64,000 nt of DNA, taken from Sisyra terminalis (taxonomy: Eukaryota > Arthropoda > Insecta > Neuroptera > Sisyridae). Made by a program: the position numbers and the translations under genes. Where the stretch lies: the NCBI GenBank assembly GCA_958496175.1, contig OY292275.1, positions 59,287,701 through 59,351,700 of the forward strand. Reading direction: 5' to 3'. Positions 47,861-59,056 of this stretch are shown one piece after another. The notes beneath the pieces are model-generated. The model worked only from the letters and a program-made list of their open reading frames with translations, made no database searches and was not told the origin of the DNA. How positions within the stretch are numbered: position 1 is the first letter of the stretch; each line of letters opens with the position of its first letter.

Positions 47861-48085
47861 TCTTCTTTAAATAAGATTTTTTCGCTGACTTTGAACAGTT
47901 ATAAACACTTATAACAGTTTGAACTGTGTATACAATATATAGAATATATTGCGGTCCAATTTATGTAGTATAATTTAATATAATAATATATAAAAATCAT
48001 AGCAAAAACATAAAATTTGAACAGAAGTTCAAACAAAAATATTCGTGACGTATTTGCCCAGATACGTATTTCGATTACCAAGCAA
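47861..48085. mobile_element. Hammerhead-repeat element, truncated reverse copy
   Basis: Contains GATTTTTTCGCTGACTTTGA, GTGTATACAATATATAGAAT and GTGACGTATTTGCCCAGATA, then stops inside stem II of the hammerhead-like motif (TTCGATTACCAAGCAA). Unrelated or mirror-arm sequence follows. It is the leftmost member of the cluster before the long trio exon. Confidence 0.65.
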
Positions 48086-48428
48086 CTTTGAACTTTGAAT
48101 TTTCCAAAAAATTGTTTTGCCATTCGACGAAAAATCGTTTTTAGAAGTTCGTGAAAGAAACCGTTTGATTCGTCATAAAATAGATTAGTAATAATTAATT
48201 AATTACGAAAAATTAATAATGTAGTCATTAGTATAGTTAGATGTTCAGAAAATAGGGTTTTTTGTGACATATTATAACAAAAATGCATGAAAATTTAGAA
48301 AAATATTGTATATACAATATATAGAATATATTGCGATCCAATTTATGTAGTATAATTTAATATAATAATATATAAAAATCATAGCAAAAACATAAAATTT
48401 GAACAGAAGTTCAAACAAAAATATTCGT

Positions 48429-48476
48429 GACGTATTGCCTAGATACGTATTTCGATTGCCAAGAAATCTTTCTCAG
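48429..48476 (-). ncRNA. Hammerhead-like motif, degraded
   Basis: Minus strand CTGAGAAAGATTTCTTGGCA then ATCGAAAT and a GTC at the far end. The core reads CTGAGAA (final GA changed) and stem II is mismatched, so this copy is probably inactive. Confidence 0.3.
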
Positions 48477-48590
48477 TGGTCATCAAGTAGTTTGGATCAC
48501 TCCGTAACTGCTTTGTTGTGAATGTGAAATGTGAATCATCACAAAGCAGTTACGGAGTGACCCAAACTACTTGATGACCACTGAGGAAGA

Positions 48591-48629
48591 TTGCTTGGCA
48601 ATCGAAATACGTATCTGGGCAAATACGTC
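48591..48629 (+). ncRNA. Hammerhead-like motif, plus orientation
   Basis: CTGAGGA, A, GATTGC-TTG-GCAATC, GAAA, ACGTATCTGGGCAAATACGT and C. Core and stem II intact, and one extra A in the stem III loop compared with the 42.5-kb copy. Same strand as trio, within the intron. Confidence 0.4.
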
Positions 48630-48864
48630 ACGAATATTTTTGTTTGAACTTCTGTTCAAATTTATGTTTATGGTATGATTTTTATATATTATTATATTAA
48701 ATTATACTACATAAATTGGACCGCAATATATTCTATATATTGGATACACAGTATAACTGTTCAAAGTCAGCGAAAAAATATTATTGTAATAAGAAAAATA
48801 TTAATATATATTAAAAAAATTACTCCGTAAAAGTAACGGAGTGATCCAAACTACTTGATGACCA

Positions 48865-48913
48865 CTGAGGAAGATTGCTTGGCAATCGAAATACGTATCT
48901 GGGCAAATACGTC
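48865..48913 (+). ncRNA. Hammerhead-like motif, plus orientation, second copy
   Basis: Same sequence and layout as the copy at 48591. The two lie 274 bp apart in tandem in the trio sense orientation, so a transcript cut at both would release a fragment of that length. Confidence 0.4.
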
Positions 48914-49250
48914 ACGAATATTTTTGTTTGAACTTCTGTTCAAATTTATGTTTATGGTATGATTTTTATATATTATTATATTAAATTATACTACATAAAT
49001 TGGACCGCAATATATTCTATATATTGTATACACAATATTTTTCTAAATTTTCTTGCATTTTTGTTATAATATATCGCAAAAATCCCTATTTTCTGAACAT
49101 TTTACTATATCAATGACTTCATAATTAATTCTTCGTAATGAATTAATTACTTCTAAACTATTTTGTCACAAACCAAACGGTTTTTTTCACGAACCTCTAC
49201 AAACAATTTTCCATCGAATGGCAAAACAAATTTTTGGAAAATTCAAACCT

Positions 49251-49635
49251 TAAAATTTTGTTGGCTAATCGGTTTAGGGTTCCTATCTAAACCTTCTAAA
49301 AAACCACTAAGTTTCCTAAGTTCAAGCAATTTCATATGTTTATGTTAATGAGAGTCCTTTTTTTCAAATTTAAATTACGGTTATCTCAATGCCAAGGAAA
49401 ACAGGAATGCTAGAGAAAATTAATTTAATGTATAAAATTACAAGACTCTACTTTTTTTTAATAAGTACTAAGAATATTTATTCAAAAAATCTTTTTAAAC
49501 ATTGGCGACAAATAGAAATCAAACGTTAGTCATTTATGGGAATGTCCAGAACTTGGTAATTAAAATTAAAAAAAGAGACTTTCCATTAACAACAAGAAAA
49601 TCAACTGGTTCTTGATCTTGGTTTTCCTTTTGCAG
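49251..49635. other. End of the 5.7-kb trio intron
   Basis: Non-coding; ends with the acceptor GGTTTTCCTTTTGCAG at 49620-49635. Confidence 0.7.
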
Positions 49636-51288
49636 ATCGGTGGCTGAGATGGATGGCGGTGGTGTGACCGGAACGGGAGGCTCAGCGACGGCCGTCGAAG
49701 CCGCTCTCCAACGCCTCGCCAACCAACGAGCCGAACTTGGCGAACTTTGGGCAGCTCGAAAACTACGTTTGGATCTGGCATTGCGACTTCGAATTTTCGA
49801 ACGGGACGCCCTCGAAGTGTCGTCGCAGTTGGAAATGTGGTCGGAAGAATTGCAACACAGTGAATTAACGCGCGACTTGGCCAAAGCCGAACAACTTTTA
49901 CGTTTACACAACGAAAGTGTTAGCCAAATGCAGAATACGACGTTTCAAGTGTTGCAACAGGGCCAAGAACTGGCACAGGTGTTTGAAAATTCGGGCGTTT
50001 GTGTTATGGCCGATTCGCAGTACAATGCTCAGACGCGTGTGCAAGTATTGTTGGAGTTTTTGCACGAGCGGCAAATCGATTTGGAAGAATTGGCCGAAAT
50101 GAAGCGGATCAAATTGGAACAATGTGTGCAATTGGTTCAGTTTCAAAACGACGCCAATCAGGTGATTAGTTGGATTCGCAATGGCGAGGCGATGCTGTTG
50201 GCGTCGTTTGCGGTTCCCAACAGTCTGGCCGACGCGGAGTTGCTGAAGAAAGAACACGAGCAGTTTCAGGTTGCGATCGAAAAAACGCACACGTCCGCCG
50301 TTCAAGTGAAATACCGTGCAGATTCATTGATTAACGGAAATCATTACGATCCACAATCCATACGCGATATCAGCGAAGAAGTGACAAAACGATGGCAACA
50401 GTTGGTGACATATGCCGAAGAACGGCATAAACTTGTCACGGCAAGTTTGAACTTCTACAAAACGGCCGAACAAGTATGTTCAGTTCTTGACAGCTTGGAG
50501 CGGGAATATCGACGTGATGAAGATTGGTGCTCCAGTAGCCAAGTGGCTACCAATTCGGACAAAGCGACCGCCGTATCGCAACTAATCAACAAACACCAGG
50601 AGCAAAAAGAAGCCTTCCTCAAAGCGTGCACATTGGCCCGACGTACTGCCGAAACTTTCCTCAAGTACACAACCCGCAGCCTCCAATTCTACAGCTACCA
50701 AACCAACGGAAATTCCGAGGCCCGAGTTAAAAACATCCTCGACAAACTACTAGCCCAAGAAAATAAAGTCCTCGAACACTGGACGCAACGTAAAAAACGT
50801 TTAGACCAATGCCAACAATTTGTTCTTTTCGAACGATCCGCCAAACAAGCAATCGAATGGATCCATGAAACTGGGGAGTGTTACCTAACAACACACGCCA
50901 CCAATATGGGGAATAACAAAGAAGAGACCGAAAGTCTTCTTCGGGAACACAACGAATTCAAAGGATCTGCCAAGGAAACCCGTGAACGTGTGAAGTTACT
51001 TCTGCAACTTGCTGATAGTTTAGTGGAAAAAGGACATGCCCATGCTAATTCCATTAAACAATGGGTCGCCGCTGTGGATAATCGATACAAAGACTTTTCG
51101 TCCCGCATGGATAAATACAGGCAAGAGCTGGAAGAAACTCTGGGAATTCAAGTTGAAGAAAGTGAACGAAAAGAACTATCAATCGATCGAAACTCCGATC
51201 CGAGTCTTGAGGCGAAAGTCAAAGAAGCCGCGGCCAAAGACCTGAAAGAACTTAACGAGGAAAAACGAAGATCTGCCCGAAGAAAAGA
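49636..51288 (+). CDS. trio: trio long exon, four spectrin repeats, 550 codons
   Basis: 1653 nt, phase 2 in (A completes AG|A = Arg) and phase 2 out (GA|A = Glu). An acidic, Gly-rich start (EMDGGGVTGTGG) is followed by four spectrin repeats starting near exon residues 15 (AALQRLANQRAELGEL), 154 (KRIKLEQCVQLVQF), 261 (RHKLVTASLNFYKTAEQVCS) and 380 (TQRKKRLDQCQQFV). The repeats hold Trio signature segments such as VISWIRNGEAML, SVLDSLEREYRRDEDWC, EAFLKACTLARR and AIEWIHETGE. The exon ends LNEEKRRSARRKE, the conserved basic lead-in to the DH domain. It is intronless where vertebrate genes are split. Spectrin repeats mediate partner binding and autoinhibition in the family. The first half is GC-richer than the second. 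Confidence 0.97.
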
Positions 51289-51344
51289 GTAAGAAAAAAT
51301 CTTAATATTTTCTAATCCTATTTTAACTCTATATTTTTTTGTAG

Positions 51345-52074
51345 ATTTATAATGGCTGAACTTCTTCAAACGGAACGTACTTATGTAAAAGATTTGGAAG
51401 TGTCCATCAAATCATTTCTCACAGAAATGCGCACCGGGGCCAACATTCCACAGGCGCTTGTCGGAAAAGAGGACATCATTTTCGGGAACATCGAGGAAAT
51501 ATACAATTTCCACAATTCAATTTTCCTGCGAGAGCTCGAAAAGTACGAGACAATGCCGGAAGATGTCGGGCATTGCTTTGTAACGTGGGCCCAAAAGTTT
51601 GACATGTATGTGTACTATTGCAAAAACAAGCCGGAATCCAACAACTTTTTGGTCCAACATGGCGGAAATTATTTTGAAGAGTTGCAAAAGAAACATAAGG
51701 TGGAACATCCGATTGCGGCGTATTTAATTAAGCCGGTGCAACGTATTACCAAGTATCAATTGTTGTTGAAAGATTTGCAATCTTGTTGCCAAGAAGGGCA
51801 AGGGGAAATTAAAGATGGGTTGGAAGTTATGTTGAATGTGCCGAAGAAAGCCAATGATGCTATGCATTTGTCGTTGTTGGAAGGTTGTGATGTTTCTATT
51901 GATAAATTGGGAGAAGTTTTACTTCAAGATTCATTTAGCGTTTGGGATCCAAAGCAATTGATTCGTAAGGGACGCGAACGACATATTTTCTTGTTTGAAT
52001 TGTATTTGTTGTTTAGTAAGGAAGTAAAAGATTCCAACGGAAAAGTCAAATATATCTACAAAAATAAGTTAATG
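51345..52074 (+). CDS. trio: trio exon, first DH (RhoGEF) domain and start of PH1
   Basis: Acceptor ATTTTTTTGTAG at 51333-51344, donor GTATGT at 52075; 730 nt, ending in phase 0. Translation begins [18 protein letters not shown], conserved region 1 of the DH domain. It continues with [53 protein letters not shown] (conserved region 3, the Rho-binding helix) and [16 protein letters not shown]. The Glu in TERTYV and the Asn in KKANDAMHL are the family positions that contact the GTPase switch regions; both are present. It then enters PH1 ([31 protein letters not shown]). The GEF1 unit of Trio activates Rac1 and RhoG. The intron before it is only 56 bp. Confidence 0.97.
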
Positions 52075-52130
52075 GTATGTTTCATAAGACTTCCCTTTTA
52101 ACAATTTTATTAATTATGCATATTTTTCAG

Positions 52131-52372
52131 ACGTCTGAATTGGGAGTCACCGAACACATGGAAGGGGATGAGTGCAAATTTGCAGTTTGGACCGGCAGGG
52201 CTCCGCTTTCCGACTGTCGTATTGTCTTACGAGCCAATAGTCTGGAATCAAAACAGGCATGGGTCAAACAACTTAGACAAGTCATTCAAGAAACATACTT
52301 TGGAAATGCAATTCCTTTGGCACAACCTCCAAAGAGTCCAGCACGTGGCAAACATTCACAACGTTCCAGCAG
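52131..52372 (+). CDS. trio: trio exon, remainder of PH1 domain
   Basis: Acceptor TATTTTTCAG ends at 52130, donor GTAAGC at 52373. Translation starts TSELGVTEHMEGDECKFAVW and includes RIVLRANSLESKQAWVKQLR, the terminal PH helix with its conserved Trp. It then moves into a basic, Pro/Ser-rich linker (PPKSPARGKHSQRSS). Phase 0 in, phase 2 out. It agrees closely with animal Trio (TSELGVTEH, CKFA.W.GR). The 56-bp intron before it is the same size as the one before the DH exon. Confidence 0.96.
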
Positions 52373-52435
52373 GTAAGCGAATGAAAAATTGGAAAAATTA
52401 AATTAAATTTTACTCACCGGAATTTTTTTTTACAG

Positions 52436-52535
52436 AGATTTAGAGGAATGTAATTCGTTGGACGAAAGTGTCGAGAATTTGGATCGTAATTCATTGGCGT
52501 CGTTTGGTTCCGGAAACACAACAGATTCTGATAAG
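52436..52535 (+). CDS. trio: trio exon, Ser-rich linker after PH1, 33 codons
   Basis: Acceptor TTTTTTTTTACAG ends at 52435, donor GTAGGA at 52536. The 1 + 99 nt read R|DLEECNSLDESVENLDRNSL and ASFGSGNTTDSDK, an acidic, Ser/Asn-rich linker. In other Trio proteins a similar TLDSDK sequence closes the exon just before the segment that opens the first SH3 domain, so the next exon should begin with that SH3 lead. No such exon was found before the window end. Confidence 0.88.
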
Positions 52536-53144
52536 GTAGGATTTTTAAAGTTTGCTTTAGTCTTCAGGATAACCAATTAAATGCCCTCCTAAAAGATTTG
52601 TGTATGGATTATATAAACGCAACCCTGGTTACGCTCATGGCTGCTATAGTTGCCAAATATCTCATTTATTGAATGAAAAATGAATTTGAATATCTAACCG
52701 AATTGGAGATCAAGAAAAACAAAAATAATCCTTCTTTTCCATCGCTTATTTTCCACGAAATCTTTGAAATCAAAATTGTACATTAATGTTTGCATATTTT
52801 AAATGAGCACTCCGTAAATTGAATATGCTTAAACAAGATCTATTACAAAAAGGAGAAATCGGAAATTGCCATAAAGTTAATTAATTTCCAAAACGCATTA
52901 CATTAATGCCCTATATTTTCAAAGCGTCGTCTTTTATAATTCATGTTGGAACGCTTTTCATATCTGGACAGGTACAAAGCGTATGTTACGAAAATAACGA
53001 ATTAAATATTCATTAATTTTATGATTATGTTACTTTACGATTGAAATTTCAAACAGCTGCCACCGAACGGTGTAATTGATTTACAAATATTTTATGAACT
53101 TTAAACCGTTTTTGACTTCTGTACGAATCTTTTAATACTTTTAA
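52536..53144. other. Start of the >11-kb trio intron
   Basis: Begins GTAGGATTTT. The first 600 bp are AT-rich without any recognised repeat or exon. Confidence 0.5.
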
Positions 53145-54065
53145 TTAAGCTGGAAACGATTATTTCTATTTGATTTGTACCTGAATACATTTTTTAGCTT
53201 TTTTCATGAAAATTGTTAGGTCAGTTATCTATTTGATTTTTATATGCAAAAATTTGTAAAATACCTTAAATTTATGTGCACTAAGTCACCTAAATCGTCT
53301 TCAGGGTTCCCTCGAAATAAAAGTACTATATATAAAGCTATTAGAGGTTCAAATCAATCCACTATAATAGATTTATAGATCTTTGATTGTTCAATACTTT
53401 TGGAGTTAAAGCCATAAAATATTTTTCTTAATTTTTAACTAAAAAACGGTGTTAGGAAGATTTGGAACGATTATTTCTATTTGATTTGTACTTTTAAATA
53501 ATTTTTCATGAAAATTGTTAGGTCAGTTACCTATTTGATTTATATGCAAAAAATTTTTAAGTACCTTAAATTCATGTGCACTAAATCACCAAAATCGTCT
53601 TTAGGGTTCCCTCGAAATAAAAGTACTATATATAAAGCTATTAGAGGTTCAAATCAATCCACTATAATAGATTTATAGATCTTTGATTGTTCAATACTTT
53701 TGGAGTTAAAACCATTAAATATTTTTCTTAATTTTTAACTAAAAAACGGTGTTAGGAAGATTTGGAACGATTATTTCTATTTGATTTGTACTTTTAAATA
53801 ATTTGTAGCTTTTTTCATGAAAATTGTTAGGTCAGTTACCTATTTGATTTTTATATCCAAAAATTTGTAAAATACCTTAAATTCATGAGCACTAAGTCAC
53901 CAAAATTGCCTTTAGAGTTCCCTCGAAATAAAAGTACTATATATAAAGCTGTTAGAAGCTCAAATCAATCCACTATAATAGATTTATAGATCTTTGATTG
54001 TTCAATACTTTTGGAATTAAAACCATAAAATATTTCTCTTAATTTTTAACTAAAAACGCTGTTAG
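53145..54065. repeat. Three tandem repeats of about 300 bp
   Basis: GATTATTTCTATTTGATTTG begins at 53158, 53469 and 53769, giving periods of 311 and 300 bp. Every unit also has AATTGTTAGGTCAGTTA, CCCTCGAAATAAAAGTACTA and TTTATAGATCTTTGATTGTT and ends with AAACG(G/C)TGTTAGGAA. Units differ by about 3-6 percent by eye, so the amplification is fairly recent. No open frame runs through them. Confidence 0.9.
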
Positions 54066-56402
54066 GAAAATTTGGGAAGGCCCAGATACTTCAAACCGTT
54101 ATTTATAACATTTATTTATTCTATTCTCAGTTAATTTACAACGTATCATCCAGTAAAACCTCAGCGATAAATACGTCAACTTAATTCTCTAAATTTACCA
54201 AAGAGGAATAAACAATTTAATTTGGAATCCGACATTTTCAAAAATTCCTTGTATATTTATCCCCATATATTTATCCATTCACTATTACTTAATTATGTAA
54301 TTTTCTTTTTAATAGTTGATTTATTTTTAGTAAAATAGTTTAGCTTTTATCTCTAAAATAGTTTCAGGAGCTTTTTGATTGTAAGTTATCTATACTTAGA
54401 TATTTTTTTCAAGTTGATTCATGGATTTTCAAAAAATGTTTCTAATACCTTCACCTGAGATATGAATTCAGTTATATAATATTTGCTATTTTTATTCCCA
54501 TAAATTTATAAATAGGTGATCAATTTTATAATATCCACCTTACAAAATATTTGCAGAAAAAAATTGATCAAACAAGTGGTAAAATTTGGTTTAAATTACC
54601 TGCCTATTGATACTTGATGTATCGTAATATTACCTGGTATCAATAAGAACCAAGTTTCTTCAACTCATTGTTCCATAGTATTTAATTACGGTGCTCTTTG
54701 ATAAATTATATTTCATTAGATAAAAACTTAATTTTTTGAGCAACTTAAAAGGCAAATTTTACCAAGAATTTGGTTTAAATTATGCATTTTTCCTGAAACG
54801 ATGCCTTTTGATGCAATAGTGTGAATATTTTTTTTTCCCGATTCACAACGACGCGGTGAGGAAACACGGTATTTTTATTTTGAAACATTTTATATTAGGA
54901 TGACGTCAAGCGGTTTATTTTCGATGTGTTTAGAACTATTAATTTCTAAATTTCCTCGGACGAATTGAAATAAGTCAAATAGATCGATTGTCACTGGCTG
55001 GCGTCACTAAAGAACTATTTCTATCTAATATTTACGTATTGAATCAATGCAAATCTTTATTTGTATACAACAATAAGCCTTGATTGAATGAAATGGCTCG
55101 TGAATGTCCAACATATAATCAGAAAAAACTTTTACGAATATAAGAATTTTTTTATATTTTTCATCAAAAAAATTTAAATTTGGGTTGAAATCAAGTTTTA
55201 TTTCAGTCATTTATTAGGAAACTTTTCGGGTGACAAAGTTCTATCTATTCAATTTCAGGATGAAAATTGAATTGTTGCACATTTATGTTTCTATTGTTAT
55301 ACTTGGTAGTAATTTTCAATCAAGTTTGCGTTATTCAGTGTGGAAATTTGATTGTTTTACTTTTGAATCGTCAGTCTTCAAATGTGAAGCACTAAAAGGG
55401 AATTATCCAACTTTAGTTATTGGAATGATGAAATAATTCTTGTCCATTTGAAAGTTGTGATGGTTTAGTCATGGAAATTCCTAAGACTGAAATAACTTTG
55501 TATTAATTTAAAGTCTCCACTGAATAATATTAGTACGAATAATCGGTTTTGGTAAAATTAGGGACAAAAATAGATTAAATCTTGGACAAAGGCATAGGCT
55601 ATCTTTTGTCGCGAAAAAATGCTTAAAGTGGTTGAAATAGGGGGTGAAAGTTTGTATAGGAGTTCGTTATTATTGAAGATAAAGCAATGAAACTTTTCAT
55701 TTTTGGTATTCAGAAAGAAATACATTAACATTTGTTCGAAAGTTTTCGAAATTTTGACTTTCATAAGGGTGAAATAGGGGATGAAAGTTTTTATGAAAAT
55801 CCTTACTTCATCTGTGCACTTACTGGGTTTATCGGGTTAAAGGAAATGCACTCGAAACATACGTTGAAAACAATGAATGTCTCTAATATATATTTTAGGC
55901 GTTATCCTTGTCTTTTTTGAAACACAAACCTTTTTAAAAATATCCAAACTTTATTATTTTGTAATATCATATCTTTTGGTTCGGTGATAGAATTACCGCT
56001 TTGTATAAAAAGCTCTGGTCTTCCAACCCTGTAGTTTCATTTTTTGTTAATTCTATATATTTATGGTCGAAAAAATCAAGTTGCTCAAAACCAAAATAGT
56101 ACAGAGAAATAAAGCTTTGTAACAATAATAGTAAAGCTTTTACCATTGACTTTTACTACATAGATAGTGAATTGCACTTACGTTGTTATTTTAGCCTCTC
56201 TAGAAGGAATTTTTTCAATGAAAGTAATATGAAAGACCCAAAAATTTTAAAAAAAAAAAAACTTTCTTTTTATGCCACATAAACGAAGTTGTGAGTATTG
56301 ACTTATTTAAATAAACGACAGGATGATTTAAAATTTTCCATGTAATACAAGGAACAGTGGGAGTTGAGAGCTTTTAAGTTCATTTTTCGGGGTTTAGCGC
56401 TG
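54066..56402. other. trio intron, nothing recognised
   Basis: AT-rich. Several short frames around 55025-55920 occur on both strands, without family motifs. Confidence 0.4.
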
Positions 56403-57343
56403 AGATCATCATTACTCAAGTTTCGATGATTTTTTTAAAACCAATTTATTTCACAATTTATTTCTCAAGTGCACTTGAGATAGTATGTACTGTAAATAAC
56501 TAATTTGGACTTAAGCAACTGTGGCTATCGAGAACAGAAATATTATCAAGATATCAAGTCATGCCGGTGAAGTCGCGAGTATCGTCTATTTTTAACATAA
56601 GTATTCATTAAATGTGGCATATTTGGTACAACAAAGGTATTAGATTGATATGTAATTCCTCTGCCATTGTAATGGTTGTAAAATTGTACCAACAAAAATT
56701 GAATAATTTTTATCGGTTTAGAAGTGCAAATTTTTGTTTTAATGATTACCTATTTCCATTTATAGTTTCAACAATGAAAGGATAATTCAATTACAACAAT
56801 AATTGAAATAGAACCAATGGAATCAACAATAGAATCAAGAATTTCAAACTTAATATGTTAGTATCTTTTGATTAAGTTTATTTCTCAAGTTTTAGTGCAA
56901 ATATCATCTTAACACAAGTTTCAATGATTTTTTTTTAAAACCAAACTTTTAGTGCACTTTAGATAGTATGTACTGTAAATAACAAATTTGAACTTAAGTT
57001 ACTATGGCTATCGAGAACATAATATAACATAATACAACAAAATATTATCAAGATATCAAGTCACGCCGGTGAAGTCGCGGGTATCGTCTACTTTTAATAT
57101 ACGTATACATAAAATGTGGCATATTTGGTACAACAAAGGTATGAGATTGATATGCAATTCCTCTGCCAATTTTATCGATTTAGCAGTGAAAATTGATCTT
57201 TTGGTGATTATCTATTTCCATTTATAGTTTCAACAATGAAAGGATAATATTCAATTACAGCAATAATAGAAATAGAATCAATGGAATTAACAATAGATCC
57301 AACAATTTTAAACTTATTATGTTAGTATCTTTTGATTTAAGCC
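56403..57343. repeat. Tandem duplication, two units of about 450-480 bp
   Basis: Unit 1 is about 56403-56878 and unit 2 about 56903-57343. Shared landmarks are AGATAGTATGTACTGTAAAT, CCGGTGAAGTCGCG, GGCATATTTGGTACAACAAA and GTTAGTATCTTTTGATT. Unit 2 has a short insertion (ATAACATAATACAACAAAAT) and a deletion. A CAGTGGTTCTTAACTTTGTT at 57344 looks like a hAT-type end placed exactly at the duplication border. Confidence 0.8.
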
Positions 57344-57830
57344 AGTGGTTCTTAACTTTGTTGGTATTTACTGGAAAATTTATTAATTATTTCCATTACT
57401 CTTTACTAGAATTTGATTAAGTTTATGGTAAAATTTCTTGATTTTTTTTCCCACAAATCAATCCACATTTGGAAGAATTCGGTAGAGCTATCGAAGTTGA
57501 TAATGTGTTCATAGTAAAAAGAAATTGTATCTTGAACAAAAACCAAAGTTATCGGTTACTCAAAAAATTTCATCAAACCAAATCATAATACAAAAATCAG
57601 TTATATCCAAAACCATCAGACAAGTATTCGCTTTATTTGAAGATTTAGAAGGATTTAGAAGTAAATACTTGGTAAAAATAACGTTTTAGGCTTATTGACA
57701 GTACAATTGATGCATTATGTTTATTAAGATCACATTTTAAAAATTTGTCATAGTACCATTGACTGAATAGTAAAATTAACATTTTTTGTGATTTAAATAC
57801 ATACGATATTAGTTGTTGAGGCATTCCATG

Positions 57831-59056
57831 GTGACTGGTTGGACATTTGACTTTGAATTTCGACTAATTATGAGCTATAATTAGATGATTGAAACTAGTA
57901 TAATCATAAAATGTATCTCATTTTATAGAAAAATAACCAATTAACATCACTTAATAAAAAAAAATCGTTTTTTTCTTAGTTTCTTGTAATTGTCACTTGA
58001 ATTAGTGTGACTAGTGGGACACCAAAAAATCTTTATCTCTTACTATGGTGCACTTAAAGACAAATTTCAGTTCGACTACTAAATGTTCAATAGAGATTTT
58101 CTTCCTTCTACTATATTTATCTCACATTATTTCATTTTCATCAAGTATTAGACTAATTACTTACATAGTAGAAATTAAAAAAAAAATATTGTGACTGGTG
58201 GAACAAGTACAAAATGTGTAAACAAAATTTTTCGTTAATGACAGTTTTATATTTTTTCTATCTTTGTATTGTTAATTGGGCAACGAATTGGTGGAGGTTT
58301 TTGATTTAAGGTAGAATTTTATTTATTTTTATACATTTATATGTTTTCGGTAACACAAGAATATCGTTTAGACTTAAATTTTTTCTATGATTTCCGAATA
58401 AACATTAAATTAATTTTTATTCAGTCATTATCCTTGAAGAATAAAGTCCAGTGTCTTACATTATTGGAGTCTGATAATGTTGCCGTCAAATAATAATTAA
58501 TGCTTTTATTGTCATCAGCTTTAAAATAATGATGTTTTCTAATGCATGGATTTTTTTTAATGTTTTGCCACTGGTTGTTAAGATGTGAATGATTTTTTTT
58601 AATATCATCTGCTCCAACAAAGAAAAAATGGAATCCATTGATACCTTTTAACACTAAATAGTCGTAGCAGTCTTTACTGTTTTTAAATTACTGCTTTTCT
58701 TGTCATAATAGCAGAACAAAGAGTTCGTTTTGCTATTGCTCCGATACCATCAACTGCTCCTTTACCATGACCAGAAGGAAAAAAAAATCCAATTCTATCA
58801 TGTATCCAATTCTATCCAATTCAAAAAAAATGCTATCATGTATTGGCTATAAGCTATAGTCCCACCAGTCACATGTGACTGGTGGTACATATTCTAAAAG
58901 CACCTAGAGACTATAATATCGACTTTTTAACAATCATAAGAAGTTTAAATTATTTAAGACATGTTTTTTTTACTTTTACCAAGAAAAAAAAATGAATTAG
59001 GACGGTTTGAGGTTAAAAAAACAACTTTTGTATCTTTTTGTGTGACTGGTAGGACA
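57831..59056. repeat. Dispersed GTGACTGGTGGGACA motif, six occurrences
   Basis: The motif occurs at 57831 (GTGACTGGTTGGACA), 58007 (GTGACTAGTGGGACA), 58191 (GTGACTGGTGGAACA), 58859-58888 (a head-to-head pair, GTCCCACCAGTCAC then GTGACTGGTGGTAC) and 59042 (GTGACTGGTAGGACA). The copies surround the transposase-like relic at 58424-58795. They may be subterminal binding sites of that element. Confidence 0.75.
58424..58795 (-). pseudogene. Relic of a transposon protein with SGHGKGAVDGIGA motif
   Basis: Minus strand, two frames joined by a frameshift near 58690. The upper frame has a FFFPSGHGKGAVDGIGA then IAKR segment followed by AIMTRKAVI. The lower frame has GINGFHFFFVGADDIK, then LNNQWQNIKKNPCIRKHHYF, and ends SDSNNVRHWTLFFKDND. 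A (T/S)GHGKG..DG(I/V)GG..KR box followed by a DI..H...L..RW segment is shared by a group of uncharacterised transposon proteins in insects and cnidarians (from memory). Exact superfamily unknown. The upstream part is missing. Confidence 0.6.

Larger units (their letters stand above)
48086..49250. repeat. Large palindromic cluster with hammerhead-repeat copies
   Basis: The outer arms, about 48086-48305 and 49035-49250, are inverted copies of non-repeat-family DNA (AAATTGTTTTGCCATTCGA against TCGAATGGCAAAACAAATTT; AATAGGGTTTTTTG against CAAAAATCCCTATT). The inside holds one reverse hammerhead-repeat copy (48303-48515) and two forward copies (48540-48790, 48840-49045). TTACGGAGTGA elements mark the junctions. 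The arms look roughly 80-85 percent identical by eye. The cluster ends about 390 bp before the long trio exon. Confidence 0.75.

Noticed and set aside
49904..50305. 133-codon minus frame opposite the trio exon
   Set aside because: Antisense shadow of the long spectrin exon.
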